DNA from: Paulinella micropora
Lineage: Eukaryota > Cercozoa > Imbricatea > Euglyphida
DNA: 58,200 bases
Assembly: GCA_009731375.1 (NCBI GenBank)
Contig: BJOX01000115.1
Span: 126,337 to 184,536 of the forward strand
Direction of reading: 5' to 3'
Both the position numbers and the translations under genes were made by a program. Shown piece by piece: positions 12,672-19,136 of the stretch. The notes beneath the pieces are model-generated. The model worked only from the letters and a program-made list of their open reading frames with translations, ran no database searches and was not told the DNA's origin. The first letter of the stretch is position 1; every line of letters starts with the position of its first letter.

Positions 12672-13085
12672 CAGCCACACTACGAACAGAGTCACACACA
12701 TAACATGTATGTATATATGTATGTATACGTACATATGTATGTATGTATGCGTGCATGCATGCATGTAAAAATTTGTATAAATGTAGTGTACGTTATAAAA
12801 ATTATGAAATATCTATGCATGCGCATGAAGCTGGCCCATCCTACATACATACATACATACATACATACATACATGTGCATGCAGCTGGCCCAGCCCGGAC
12901 CAACCCAAGGAGAGATATACATACATACATACATACATACATACATACATACATACATAGAATATATACATAAATACATACGTACATACATACATACGTA
13001 CATACATACATGTGTACGCAGCTGGCCCAGCCCGGACCTACCAGAGGAGAGCCAAGACGTACGTAATACTATGTATGTATGTATG

Positions 13086-13116
<31 letters not shown>

Positions 13117-14682
13117 TACTATATGTATGTATATATGTATGTAAGTAACGTATGTAATGTATTGAATGGATTGTTATGTAGTGAGGCATCGACGGTTTTG
13201 CAGCAATCCCCTCTCTCATTTCCTAACCGTAACATCGAGGTTACCCCTCGAACATTTCCTAATAAGCTTACTATCGAAGTTCAACTATTGCGAGAACCAT
13301 CTACAGTCATTCTGGTGGATCATGACCATGATCAGACGGAGCAGCCACAAAACCCGGTGAATTTTACTGCCCCTGCCACCGCGAGCGAAGATGGACCATT
13401 ACGCAGGCCAGAGCCGAGCCCACGTGGCTCAAACACTGCCTCCACGTGGCTGCCCGAAAACCCGGTGAATTTTACCGCCCTCGCCGCGAACGAAGATGGA
13501 CCGTTACGCAGGCGGCCAGAGCCGAGCCCACCAAGCACTGTCTCCACGTCGCTACCCATGCCAGAGCCGAGCCCACGTGGCTCAAAAACTGCCTCCACGT
13601 GGCTGCCCGGCTCGCGATCTGACTTACCCCAGGTTATGTGAAGACTTATTTAATATGTTAGGTGATAATAGGTTTACCTTTGTTAGTAATTGTCATGTGA
13701 ATAATTATGTTATGTTACGTCATGTTATCTTATGTTATGTTATGTCATGTTATGTTAATATTATGTTATGTTATGTTATGTTATGTTACGTTACGTTATG
13801 TTACGTTATGTTACGTTATGTTACGTTATGTTATGTTATCTTATGTTATCTTATGTTATCTTATGTCACGTTATGTCACGTTATGTTGCGTTATGTTTCG
13901 TTATGTTATGTTATGTTAACATTGTCATGTTATGTTAGTTATGTTAAGTTTGTTATGTTATGTTATGTTATGATATGTTACGTTATGCCATGTTATGTCA
14001 TGTTACGTTATGTAATGTGGCTGCCGGGCTCGCTATCTGGCTTATGGTATGTTATGTTATGTCATGTTATGTTATGTTATTAATATGTCAGGTTAATAAT
14101 GTCATGTTACGTTATGTAATGTCGCTATCTGGCTTGTCCCAGGTATATGATTATGTTATGTTAAATTCTGTAACGTTTTCTTTCAATATGCAATTTTAAT
14201 TAATGTCATGTAATGTCATGTAATGTCATGTAATGCCATGTAATGTCATGTAATGTCATGTAATGTCATGTAATGATATGTAATGATATGTTGTGTTATG
14301 TCATGTCATGTAATATTATGTTATGTAATGTAATTTTATGTTATGTTATGTTATGTTATTTAATATTTCATGTTTTTATTATGTTACGTTACGTTACGTT
14401 ATGGTACATTACTTCATGTTACGTGGCTGCCCGGGTTGCTTATGATGTGTTCAGTAATTGTTCTGTTACATTTTGTTTAATATGTTATGTTATGTTATGT
14501 TATGTTATGTTATGTTAATGTTATGTTATGTTCTGTAAGTTATGTTATGTTATGTTATGTTATGTTGTGTTATTTTATGTTATGTTATGTTTATGTTATG
14601 TTTATGTTATGTTATGTTATGTTATGTTATGTTATGTTACCTGGCTACTCGGCTCGCTCAATGTATATTATATATGTATCTG

Positions 14683-14714
<32 letters not shown>

Positions 14715-15934
14715 ACTATCTATCTGTCTATCTATATATTTATCTATATATCTATCTATCTATCTTAGGCTATGGAGTCAAAACCATCGTTGACAGATTT
14801 GATGGTAATGTACACACTTACATACATGTATGCATGCATGCATGCATGTATACATACATACATACATACATTCAATAGTCCAAGCCGTCCTTGGCCGATT
14901 TGATGGTGATATAAGTATTACATACATACATGCATACATACATGCATACATGCATACATGCATACATACATAGTCAAAGCCGTCAGTGGCCGATGTGATG
15001 GTAATATGCAATATTACCTACATACATACATGCATGCATGCTACATACATACATACATACATACATAGCCTAAGCCGTCATTTGCTGGTTTGATGGCAAT
15101 ATAAAATAGTAAATACATACATACATACATACATACATACATAGTCCAAGCCGTCCTTGGCCGATTTGATGGTAATATAAAATATTTCATACATACATAC
15201 ATGCATAATATTACATACATACATACATACATACATAGTCCCAGCCGTTCTTGGCCAATTTGATGTTAATGTGCACACACATACATACATACATACATAC
15301 ACACATACACACATACATACATACATACATACATACATACATGCACAGGTTCGCATGTCTCGACACGGAACGCCTTCCGCTGATACATACATACACACAT
15401 ACATACACAAATACATACATACATACATACATACGTAGGTGCTCCGACACGGAACGCCTTCCGCTGATACATACATACATACATACATACATACATACAC
15501 ACATACATTAATACACAAATACATATATATACATACATACATACATACATACACACATACGTACATACATACATACATACATACGTAGGTGCGCCGACAC
15601 GGAACACCTTCCGCTGATACATACATACATACATACGTAGGTGCTCCGACACGGAATGCCTCCCGGATACATACATACGTACATGCATACATCTATATAT
15701 ACATATATACATATATACATATATACATAGTATGTAGATACATATATACATACATGCATGCACATACATACACACATACATACACACATATATATGCATA
15801 CATACATATACATACATACATACATACATACATACATACATACGTACATACGTAGGTGCTCCGACACGGAACGCCTTCCGCTGATACATACATACATACA
15901 TACATACATTTGCACATACATACACACATACATA

Positions 15935-15966
<32 letters not shown>

Positions 15967-16558
15967 CATACATACATACATAGGTGTGCCGACACGGAAC
16001 GCCTTCCGCTGATACATACATACATACATACATAGTATTACTTACATACTTCATACTTACATACATACATACATACATATATACGTAGGTGCGCCCACAC
16101 GGAACGCCTTCCGCTGATACATACATACATACATACATACACACATACATACATACGTACATACATACATACATGCATACATGCATACAGACATACATGC
16201 ATGCATACATAAATACATACTTACATACATACATACGTACATACGTACGTACATACATACATACATACATGCATACATGCATACATGCATACGTACATAC
16301 ATACGTAGGTGCGCCGACACGGAACGCCTTCCGGGGCAGAATCTGATATACAAGAAGAAGGTATGTATGTATGTATGTATGCATGTATGCATGTAATGAT
16401 TATTTATTTATGCATGCATGCATGCATGCATGCATGCATGCATGTATGTATGTATGTATGTATGTATGTGCGTCTATGTATGTATGTATGTAGGAAGTTT
16501 CCGTTTCTCTTACGCAAGTGACATAGACATCACGTACGAAACAAGTCCGACTCGCTGA
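2397..16558 (+). CDS. Unrecognised gene with at least 15 exons in microsatellite introns
   Basis: Fifteen islands (listed separately) each sit between AG and GT and join into one frame of 444 full codons plus a split first codon, ending at TGA 16556-16558. Exon lengths are 30, 30, 69, 19, 42, 107, 28, 49, 106, 215, 37, 451, 36, 52 and 65 bp; intron phases are 2,2,2,0,0,2,0,1,2,1,2,0,0,1 and all agree. Coding is about 9% of the span and the rest is nearly all simple repeat. The predicted protein has charged helical segments (about residues 20-125), a His- and Pro-rich middle (125-231), a low-complexity region with a repeat of about 36 residues (244-394) and a short C-terminus. No signal peptide or membrane segment is seen, and the 5' end is missing or unresolved. 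I do not recognise the family. That the frame survives every junction is strong evidence for a real gene; function is unknown. Confidence 0.85.
2427..3392 (+). repeat. Intron of (TATG)n then degenerate (TAATG)n
   Basis: TATG repeat starts at the donor itself and changes at about 2590 into an 800-bp degenerate TAATG/GTAAT pentanucleotide field, with a perfect (TAATC)n patch at 3122-3174. It ends in ATAATGCAG. No exon-like island is seen inside. Confidence 0.85.
3393..3422 (+). CDS. Gene A exon 2 (30 bp)
   Basis: The only non-repeat stretch between a TAATG array and a TATG array. Acceptor ATAATGCAG, donor GTATGCGTATG. It reads (R)MAFDSDSWV and ends AG in phase 2, the same length and phase as the exon before it. 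Confidence 0.75.
3423..3813 (+). repeat. 391-bp intron made of (TATG)n from donor to acceptor
   Basis: The whole intron is TATG repeat with few variants (TATT, AATACTATG). Its donor GTATGC and its acceptor TATGTAG are both products of the repeat. There is no separate polypyrimidine tract. Confidence 0.85.
3814..3882 (+). CDS. Gene A exon 3 (69 bp)
   Basis: Acceptor TATGTAG, donor GTCATT. It reads (S)[20 protein letters not shown] then GP and ends AG in phase 2. The composition is that of an amphipathic, acidic helix. It is the first exon that looks strongly protein coding on its own, and its phase fits both neighbours. Confidence 0.8.
3951..4468. other. Assembly gap (518 N)
   Basis: N run between poly-T and poly-G tracts. 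Homopolymers on both sides suggest a sequencing barrier. Confidence 1.
4586..4627 (+). CDS. Possible optional exon of gene A (42 bp)
   Basis: A unique stretch after the acceptor-like AGTAGTAGCAG with donor-like GTTAGG. It is open in the frame that fits both neighbours (phase 2 to 2) and reads (S)[13 protein letters not shown]. It can be included or skipped without breaking the frame. The donor is weak and the unique sequence continues past it to 4735, so this is only a possibility. Confidence 0.25.
5041..5240 (+). pseudogene. Two copies of the acceptor side of exon 4
   Basis: Blocks at 5041-5100 and 5181-5240 repeat the sequence running from CTAGCTCTGTTA through the acceptor CATTTCCAG and the first bases (CATT) of the exon at 5354, then fall back into TATTC repeat. 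The first is the more diverged. Both lie upstream of the real exon and lack its 3' part. Confidence 0.7.
5354..5372 (+). CDS. Gene A exon 4 (19-bp microexon)
   Basis: Acceptor CCATTTCCAG, donor GTATAT. One base completes Ser, then IEHVAQ, ending in phase 0. It is the only element found that converts the phase-2 end of exon 3 to the phase-0 start of exon 5. Confidence 0.6.
5373..6689 (+). repeat. Intron of (TATG)n, (CTAT)n, (CA)n, (CAAA)n and (CATA)n
   Basis: TATG array 5381-5955, CTAT 5983-6028, an A-rich unique stretch, CA 6138-6212, a short CG run, CAAA 6237-6325, about 75 bp of unique sequence (6328-6400), then CATA to 6680. The unique stretch near 6340 reads in the minus frame as [19 protein letters not shown], but no splice sites frame it. 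Confidence 0.85.
6690..6731 (+). CDS. Gene A exon 5 (42 bp)
   Basis: Acceptor AATGTCATAG, donor GTACAC. Fourteen codons, [14 protein letters not shown], phase 0 to 0, isolated between two CATA arrays. Both neighbouring exons have matching phase 0 ends, so its inclusion keeps the frame. Confidence 0.65.
6958..7027 (+). pseudogene. First 5'-edge copy of exon 6
   Basis: After GCATTCAG it reads [20 protein letters not shown] and so on in the same frame as the exon at 7211, with synonymous and non-synonymous changes and loss of one codon. It stops at CAATATCACC and returns to repeat. A GT follows (GTTGCA), so use as an exon is conceivable but would shift the frame. Confidence 0.8.
7065..7143 (+). 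pseudogene. Second 5'-edge copy of exon 6
   Basis: After GCATTTAG it carries GAGGACAATACAATCTATCT, with a small insertion that breaks the frame relative to exon 6, and then matches the exon through CAATATCACC. It is followed by GATATATACATAC with no donor. The break point inside the exon is the same as in the first copy, so one copy probably arose from the other. Confidence 0.8.
7211..7317 (+). CDS. Gene A exon 6 (107 bp)
   Basis: Acceptor TTGCATTCAG, donor GTTGAA. Thirty-five codons beginning [17 protein letters not shown], with [10 protein letters not shown] near the end; finishes AG in phase 2. Heptad-like spacing of Leu and Val suggests a helix or coiled coil. It is the complete version of the two copies upstream. 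Confidence 0.85.
7318..9156 (+). repeat. Intron: 1.45-kb pyrimidine-rich minisatellite then (CTAT)n
   Basis: From about 7328 to 8785 a unit of about 20 bp alternates between forms such as CTGCCTTTTTTGTCCTCTGT and CTGCCTTTCTTGTCCTATAT, with many variants. (CTAT)n with CCAT variants follows to 9140. The intron ends TTGTCTAACCAG, and TCTAAC could be a branch site. The sense strand is strongly pyrimidine-rich. The long frames through it are repeat artefacts. Confidence 0.9.
9157..9184 (+). CDS. Gene A exon 7 (28-bp microexon)
   Basis: Acceptor TCTAACCAG, donor GTCTCT. One base completes Arg, then SARQKLWDQ, ending in phase 0. CTAT arrays lie on both sides. Confidence 0.75.
9185..9476 (+). repeat. 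(CTAT)n/(CATA)n intron with one decoy exon edge
   Basis: CTAT repeat to 9279, then a partial exon copy (9280-9312), CATA repeat, a unique stretch of about 35 bp and CTAT remnants. It ends TTGTGGATCAG. Confidence 0.85.
9280..9312 (+). pseudogene. 5'-edge copy of exon 8
   Basis: After CTATCTATCAG it reads [11 protein letters not shown], parallel to [11 protein letters not shown] of the exon at 9477, then runs into CATACATAC with no donor. It is truncated at 33 of 49 bp. Confidence 0.8.
9477..9525 (+). CDS. Gene A exon 8 (49 bp)
   Basis: Acceptor GTGGATCAG, donor GTAGGTAG. Reads [16 protein letters not shown] and ends with G in phase 1. The basic, helical character continues from exon 7. Confidence 0.8.
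9526..10615 (+). repeat. Intron with exon-edge copies from both flanking exons
   Basis: Near its start the end of exon 8 plus donor (TCAAGAG then GTAGGTAGATAT) is repeated at about 9561 and 9611. Further on, six copies of the start of exon 9 begin at 9778, 9912, 10053, 10194, 10313 and 10470, separated by TATG, CTAT and TA repeats. Confidence 0.9.
9778..10513 (+). pseudogene. Six 5'-edge copies of exon 9
   Basis: Each copy carries about 40-50 bp of the exon 9 start ([15 protein letters not shown] or a variant), mostly preceded by TAG and followed by GATATGCATG or GATATGTATG. The copy at 10053 has the acceptor mutated to GGTAC. Copies at 9778 and 9912 share CTGAATAGT or CTGGATGTT variants and are the more diverged; later ones resemble exon 9 more closely. 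None keeps the 3' half of the exon. Confidence 0.85.
10616..10721 (+). CDS. Gene A exon 9 (106 bp)
   Basis: Acceptor TCTATGGTAG, donor GTATGTATG. Two bases complete Ala, then [20 protein letters not shown], a His run and [11 protein letters not shown], ending GG in phase 2. Its 5' half is copied six times upstream and its 3' half four times downstream; this is the only complete version. Confidence 0.85.
10722..11661 (+). repeat. (TATG)n intron with four 3'-edge copies of exon 9
   Basis: TATG repeat starting at the donor. Blocks at 10859-10911, 11015-11067, 11149-11211 and 11336-11389 copy the last 53-62 bp of exon 9 and its GTATGT donor. GATA repeat and a TA-rich end follow. The acceptor region TAACTAACATGTATAG contains a good branch-site match (CTAAC) close to the AG. 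Confidence 0.9.
10859..11389 (+). pseudogene. Four 3'-edge copies of exon 9
   Basis: Each begins near GAAAGCT and ends CCGACGG or CCGACTG followed by GTATGT. They share CGTACCGAC and a missing base in the CATCAT run, differing together from the parent exon, so they derive from one another. None is preceded by an AG acceptor; they are donor-side decoys. Confidence 0.85.
11662..11876 (+). CDS. Gene A exon 10 (215 bp)
   Basis: Acceptor ACATGTATAG, donor GTCACA. The first G completes Gly, then [19 protein letters not shown], a Pro-rich stretch, VNVTFVYKV, a PAR/PAP-rich stretch and GDHEMYE, ending in phase 1. It is the second longest exon and clearly non-repetitive. Confidence 0.85.
11941..12370 (+). 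pseudogene. 3'-edge copies of exon 10
   Basis: Three clear and two decayed copies of the last 26-35 bp of exon 10. The first reads SDHEMYE; later ones have CAGGAAAAACGCATGAG in place of CACGAAATGTATGAAG. Two keep a GGTCACA donor context. Confidence 0.75.
12831..12914 (+). pseudogene. Two 5'-edge copies of exon 11
   Basis: CTGGCCCATC after CATGAAG, and CTGGCCCAGCCCGGACCAAC and on after CATGCAG, each falling back into CATA repeat. The second covers about 30 of the 37 bp of the exon. Confidence 0.75.
13022..13058 (+). CDS. Gene A exon 11 (37 bp)
   Basis: Acceptor TGTGTACGCAG, donor GTACGT. Two bases complete Ala, then [11 protein letters not shown], ending AC in phase 2. Phases fit exons 10 and 12. 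Confidence 0.75.
13059..13181 (+). repeat. Short (TATG)n intron (123 bp)
   Basis: Donor GTACGTAATACTATG, TATG repeat and a short unique end with acceptor TTGTTATGTAG. Confidence 0.8.
13182..13632 (+). CDS. Gene A exon 12 (451 bp) with an internal 36-residue repeat
   Basis: Acceptor GTTATGTAG, donor GTTATG. One base completes Thr, then 150 codons to DLPQ in phase 0. The first third ([17 protein letters not shown] and on) is non-repetitive. The rest holds two copies of a unit starting NPVNFTA and containing [12 protein letters not shown], plus a third partial copy starting PEPSPRG and ending STWLPG. The region is Pro/Ser/Thr-rich and likely disordered. It is the longest exon and the best single coding signal in region 1. 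Confidence 0.9.
13633..14768 (+). repeat. (TTATG)n intron with four 3'-edge copies of exon 12
   Basis: TTATG/TTACG pentanucleotide repeat grows out of the donor GTTATG; a TAATGTCATG field lies at 14200-14290 and CTAT at 14683-14765. Pieces of the exon 12 end (ACGTGGCTGCCCGGCTCG, or TCTGGCTTGTCCCAG then GTATAT) recur at 14017-14045, 14121-14142, 14421-14442 and 14639-14660. Confidence 0.85.
14769..14804 (+). CDS. Gene A exon 13 (36 bp)
   Basis: Acceptor CTATCTTAG, donor GTAATG. Twelve codons, [12 protein letters not shown], phase 0 to 0. Confidence 0.8.
14879..15265 (+). pseudogene. Five copies of the last 27 bp of exon 13
   Basis: Copies at 14879-14905, 14974-15000, 15069-15095, 15145-15171 and 15239-15265 read [18 protein letters not shown] and similar. 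All are preceded by ATAG. The first, second and fourth have GTGATA or GTAATA donors, the third a GC donor, and the fifth has lost it (TTAATG). Because 27 is a multiple of three and the phase is 0 to 0, the intact ones could be spliced in as in-frame microexons. Confidence 0.8.
15349..16119 (+). pseudogene. Seven 5'-edge copies of exon 14
   Basis: Starts at 15349, 15439, 15589, 15641, 15856, 15984 and 16089, each after CACAG, CGTAG or CATAG, reading about [10 protein letters not shown] with single changes, then CTGATACATACATAC (GGATACATAC in one). They diverge from the real exon at the same point (after CCTTCC), so they are copies of one truncated founder. None has a donor. Confidence 0.85.
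16309..16360 (+). CDS. Gene A exon 14 (52 bp)
   Basis: Acceptor CATACGTAG, donor GTATGTATG. Reads [17 protein letters not shown] and ends with G in phase 1. It is the only member of the eight-copy series with its 3' part and a donor. Confidence 0.85.
16361..16493 (+). repeat. 133-bp intron of (TATG)n/(CATG)n
   Basis: The intron is repeat from donor GTATGTATG to acceptor GTATGTAG. Like the intron at 3423, both splice sites are repeat units. Confidence 0.85.
16494..16558 (+). CDS. Gene A last exon (65 bp, with stop)
   Basis: Acceptor GTATGTAG. Two bases complete Gly, then [20 protein letters not shown] and TGA at 16556-16558. The sequence after the stop is unique and A-rich; no clear AATAAA signal is seen within 60 bp. 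Confidence 0.8.
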
Positions 16559-16609
16559 GAGGCAAAATTACACATCGTAACATATCATCATTGGGAAAAA
16601 AATCTAAAA

Positions 16610-16765
16610 TTTGATGTCGGCCTCGTATTTTGCGGCGGACGGCCAGTGATGTGGACTAGAAGCCAAGTTGCCCGCATTTTCCATCGAATTTTGGCGAACG
16701 GCCGCTGGGGTGGACTAGAAGCAAAGTTGCCGGCATTTTCCGTCGAATTTTGGCGCCCCGCGAGT
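16610..16765. repeat. Tandem repeat of about 65 bp
   Basis: Two diverged copies of a unit containing GTGGACTAGAAGC, AAGTTGCC and GCATTTTCC, joined by ATTTTGGCG, with a partial third start. Both strands stay open through it, but no splice or start signals support a gene. Confidence 0.7.
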
Positions 16766-16860
16766 GGATGGAGCTTCTCTCCAGACAGTGACAGTGACAG
16801 AGAGGCTACGCATGACATGTTGAGGGCTCATCGGATATGGTGCGGCAAGCCCAAATTATC

Positions 16861-16898
16861 TTCCTCCTCCTCCTCCTCTTCCTTCTTCTTCTTCTTCT

Positions 16899-16931
<33 letters not shown>

Positions 16932-17197
16932 TCTTCTTCTTCTTCTTTCTTCTTTCTTCTTTCTTCTTTTTCTTCTTCTTCTTCTTCTTTTTCTTTTCTT
17001 TTTTGTTTTTTTTTTGGTTTTTTTGTGTTTTTTGTTTTTGTTTTGTTTTTGTTTTTGTTTTTTTCTTCTTCTTCTTCTTCTTTTTCTTCTTCTTCTTCTT
17101 CTTCTTCTTCTTCTTCTTTTTCAACGTTCTTCTTCTTCTTCTTCTTCTTCTTCTTTCTCCATCTTCTTTCTCCTTTTTCTTCTCGTTCTTTTTCCAG
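16861..17197 (+). repeat. (TTC)n pyrimidine tract ending in an acceptor-like site
   Basis: TTC/CTG/T-rich tract of about 330 bp on the + strand ending TTTTTCCAG at 17197. It resembles the pyrimidine tracts in front of exons elsewhere in the window. Confidence 0.85.
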
Positions 17198-17220
17198 ATC
17201 TACCATAACCAAACCGCTTT
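17198..17220 (+). other. Possible 5' exon edge, product unknown
   Basis: After TTTTTCCAG come about 23 unique bases reading IYHNQTAF, then (ACT)n repeat with no donor. It looks like another acceptor-side exon fragment. No complete exon of a further gene was found nearby. Confidence 0.35.
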
Positions 17221-17307
17221 TACTACTACTACTACTACTACTACTGCTACTACTATTAATACTACTATTAATGGCAACGTTACTGCTTCTATTTCTACTA
17301 CTCGCTA

Positions 17308-17371
<64 letters not shown>

Positions 17372-17710
17372 GGCACCAACCTGTTCTGACTTTGTTGCAT
17401 GTAAACATAACACAACGCAACACAGCATTGTATTGTATTGTATTGTATAGAATGGTAGACATAGATGCTCGTGTAACTAGTTCATACTAGCAACATAGTC
17501 GAAATGAATCGCAGATGATTACTGATGGAGAAAAATGAGGTCTAAATTTGCCTCTTTTTTTTTTTTCTCCCCCACTTGCTTGTCTGTCATTAGTCGTCAC
17601 GGCAATGATTTCCCTTGCATCGCCCCTCGCAGCGCCCGTGACCCACCCCCATAAATTTGCTGAAACATTTTTTGCTTGAAGTTATGAATAGCCTTAGGGA
17701 TTTGGCGACA

Positions 17711-17747
<37 letters not shown>

Positions 17748-18603
17748 CCCNNNNNNNNNNGAAAAGAAGTTAATCTTTGTTCCTGTGACAGTTTGCCACG
17801 ATAAGTGAGTAGTAACTTACCGATTTGGTAACTCGCTATAATTATGAGTATTGAGTGCATTTCATCTGCAAACTTTGAAATATCGAAAGACAAGAGAACT
17901 AATTATGTTATTGATGTCATCATCAGTTCAAACCTTGTGTTATTGGCGTCCATATGATTTTTTATGTATTTTAAGCGTTGCCAAAACTGAGGCAACTATA
18001 ACTTTTTGAGTTTTTATTATTTTTTTAATCGCCCTTTTTTGTTGTAAAGATCAAACGTGATCTGGTTTCGATTTTTTTTTGAAATAATAATAATAATTTG
18101 AAATTCAAATTTTATAACGGTTGAAATTTTTGTGTTTTGTTCATTACAAAAAAGATAATAGGCAAAGTTTGACCATAATCACTAAAATTTAGTCGGGGGC
18201 AATATCGGGGCTGAGCTTTCTGAATCTGCAGCCCTTTTGAAAAAAGGAGCAGTACTTTAAAAGCCTTAGTTTCCTGGGTTTTTGGTGTTTTTTGCACAAT
18301 TTTTTGGAAAAAATCCCGGGAACTCAATCATTTTTTGTGGTGGATCTCGGGGCCGACCGGTCTAGGAAAAGATGCAAGAGGAAAGAGTTCCCTGAGTGCA
18401 TCAGCTATCTTTTACCACAAAGCATATTAAAGCTATCCAAGTTTATACATAGTAACCTTCAGTGTTTTTGATTACTTGTACAAAATATTCTTGATAATTT
18501 TACTTGTATGCTATTAATACAACCAGCTAGGAGAAAACAACCTATTCTTTTTTGTTCGAAAAACGAAAAATCTCAAATTTCGTAGTTTGAGTATTATTTC
18601 TTG
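17221..18603. other. Intergenic stretch with ACT, TA, T and poly-C tracts
   Basis: (ACT)n to 17260, TA and T runs 17307-17368, (TTGTA)n near 17435, a poly-C tract ending in a 10-N gap (17711-17760), then AT-rich unique sequence up to the LTR. No gene is seen. Confidence 0.7.
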
Positions 18604-18825
18604 TGTTGGAACTAATAATTAATATTATTAATAATTAGTTAGCCGGCCGGCCGTATCGGAGTAACGGTGTCGTTAGAGCCATTACGTAGATCCTGCCAGT
18701 CATGTTACTCTGTGCTCTGCGCTTTGCGCGCTTTCTGTTTTCAATTAAAGTTCTGTTACTGCAAACTGCGTTTGGTGAGAGTTCCAGATTAATGTATTTA
18801 ATACAATTAATATATTAGTCTAACA
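18604..18825 (+). repeat. 5' LTR of copia family A
   Basis: 222 bp starting TGTTGGAACT and ending GTCTAACA, with the usual TG...CA ends within a short inverted repeat (TGTT/AACA). It matches 32509-32728 along its whole length, including the GCCGGCCGGCCG block and TGCGCTTTGCGCGC. Confidence 0.95.
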
Positions 18826-18837
18826 GGTTATCGAGCC
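18826..18837 (+). promoter_or_regulatory. Putative primer binding site
   Basis: GGTTATCGAGCC follows the LTR directly. It resembles the anticodon-arm complement used by copia-type elements primed by half tRNA-iMet, but the match is imperfect. Confidence 0.4.
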
Positions 18838-18892
18838 TTGTAGTGCGAACTCCCGTGTAAAGAACTTTTAAATTAATCATCTATACACAGAT

Positions 18893-18992
18893 TTGGTGGG
18901 CGTGCATCAGGCAGCCACCAAAAGAGTGTTGCAGGTGGACTTGCGCCAGGCAGTCACCCACAACAGTGGGCGTGCAATACGCAGCCACTGTG
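18893..18992 (+). repeat. Three leader repeats of copia family A
   Basis: Three related blocks, near 18893-18920, 18933-18960 and 18965-18992, share the pattern GTGG(G/A)C(G/T)TGC followed by (G/C)GCAG(C/T)CAC and can each fold, since GTGG pairs with CCAC. They lie between PBS and gag. A role in packaging or translation is only a guess. Confidence 0.5.
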
Positions 18993-19136
18993 AACTGTTC
19001 TGAGGTTTGACTAGATACGAAATAGATACTAGTATACCACAACCTCGCATTTATCCTTTTACCTCTCTTTCCATCCTAGCCGATAGAATTCATTTGATAG
19101 AGTTTTTCTCCTATCTTCCGCCCTTTGACAGTCAAT

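Larger units (their letters stand above)
11877..13021 (+). repeat. Intron with (CA)n, T run, (CTAT)n, (CATA)n and edge copies
   Basis: The end of exon 10 (ACCAGTGACCACGAAATG and on, then GTCACAC) recurs at 11941-11976, 12061-12096, 12167-12215 and, more decayed, at 12300 and 12345-12370, each followed by CA repeat like the real donor. Then come (CTAT)n 12472-12670, (CATA)n and two copies of the start of exon 11 at 12831-12840 and 12885-12914. Confidence 0.85.
14805..16308 (+). repeat. (CATA)n intron with five 3'-edge and seven 5'-edge copies
   Basis: The 5' part holds five copies of the last 27 bp of exon 13. The 3' part holds seven copies of the first 25-31 bp of exon 14. CATA repeat, with some TATA and CACA, separates all of them. 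Confidence 0.9.
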
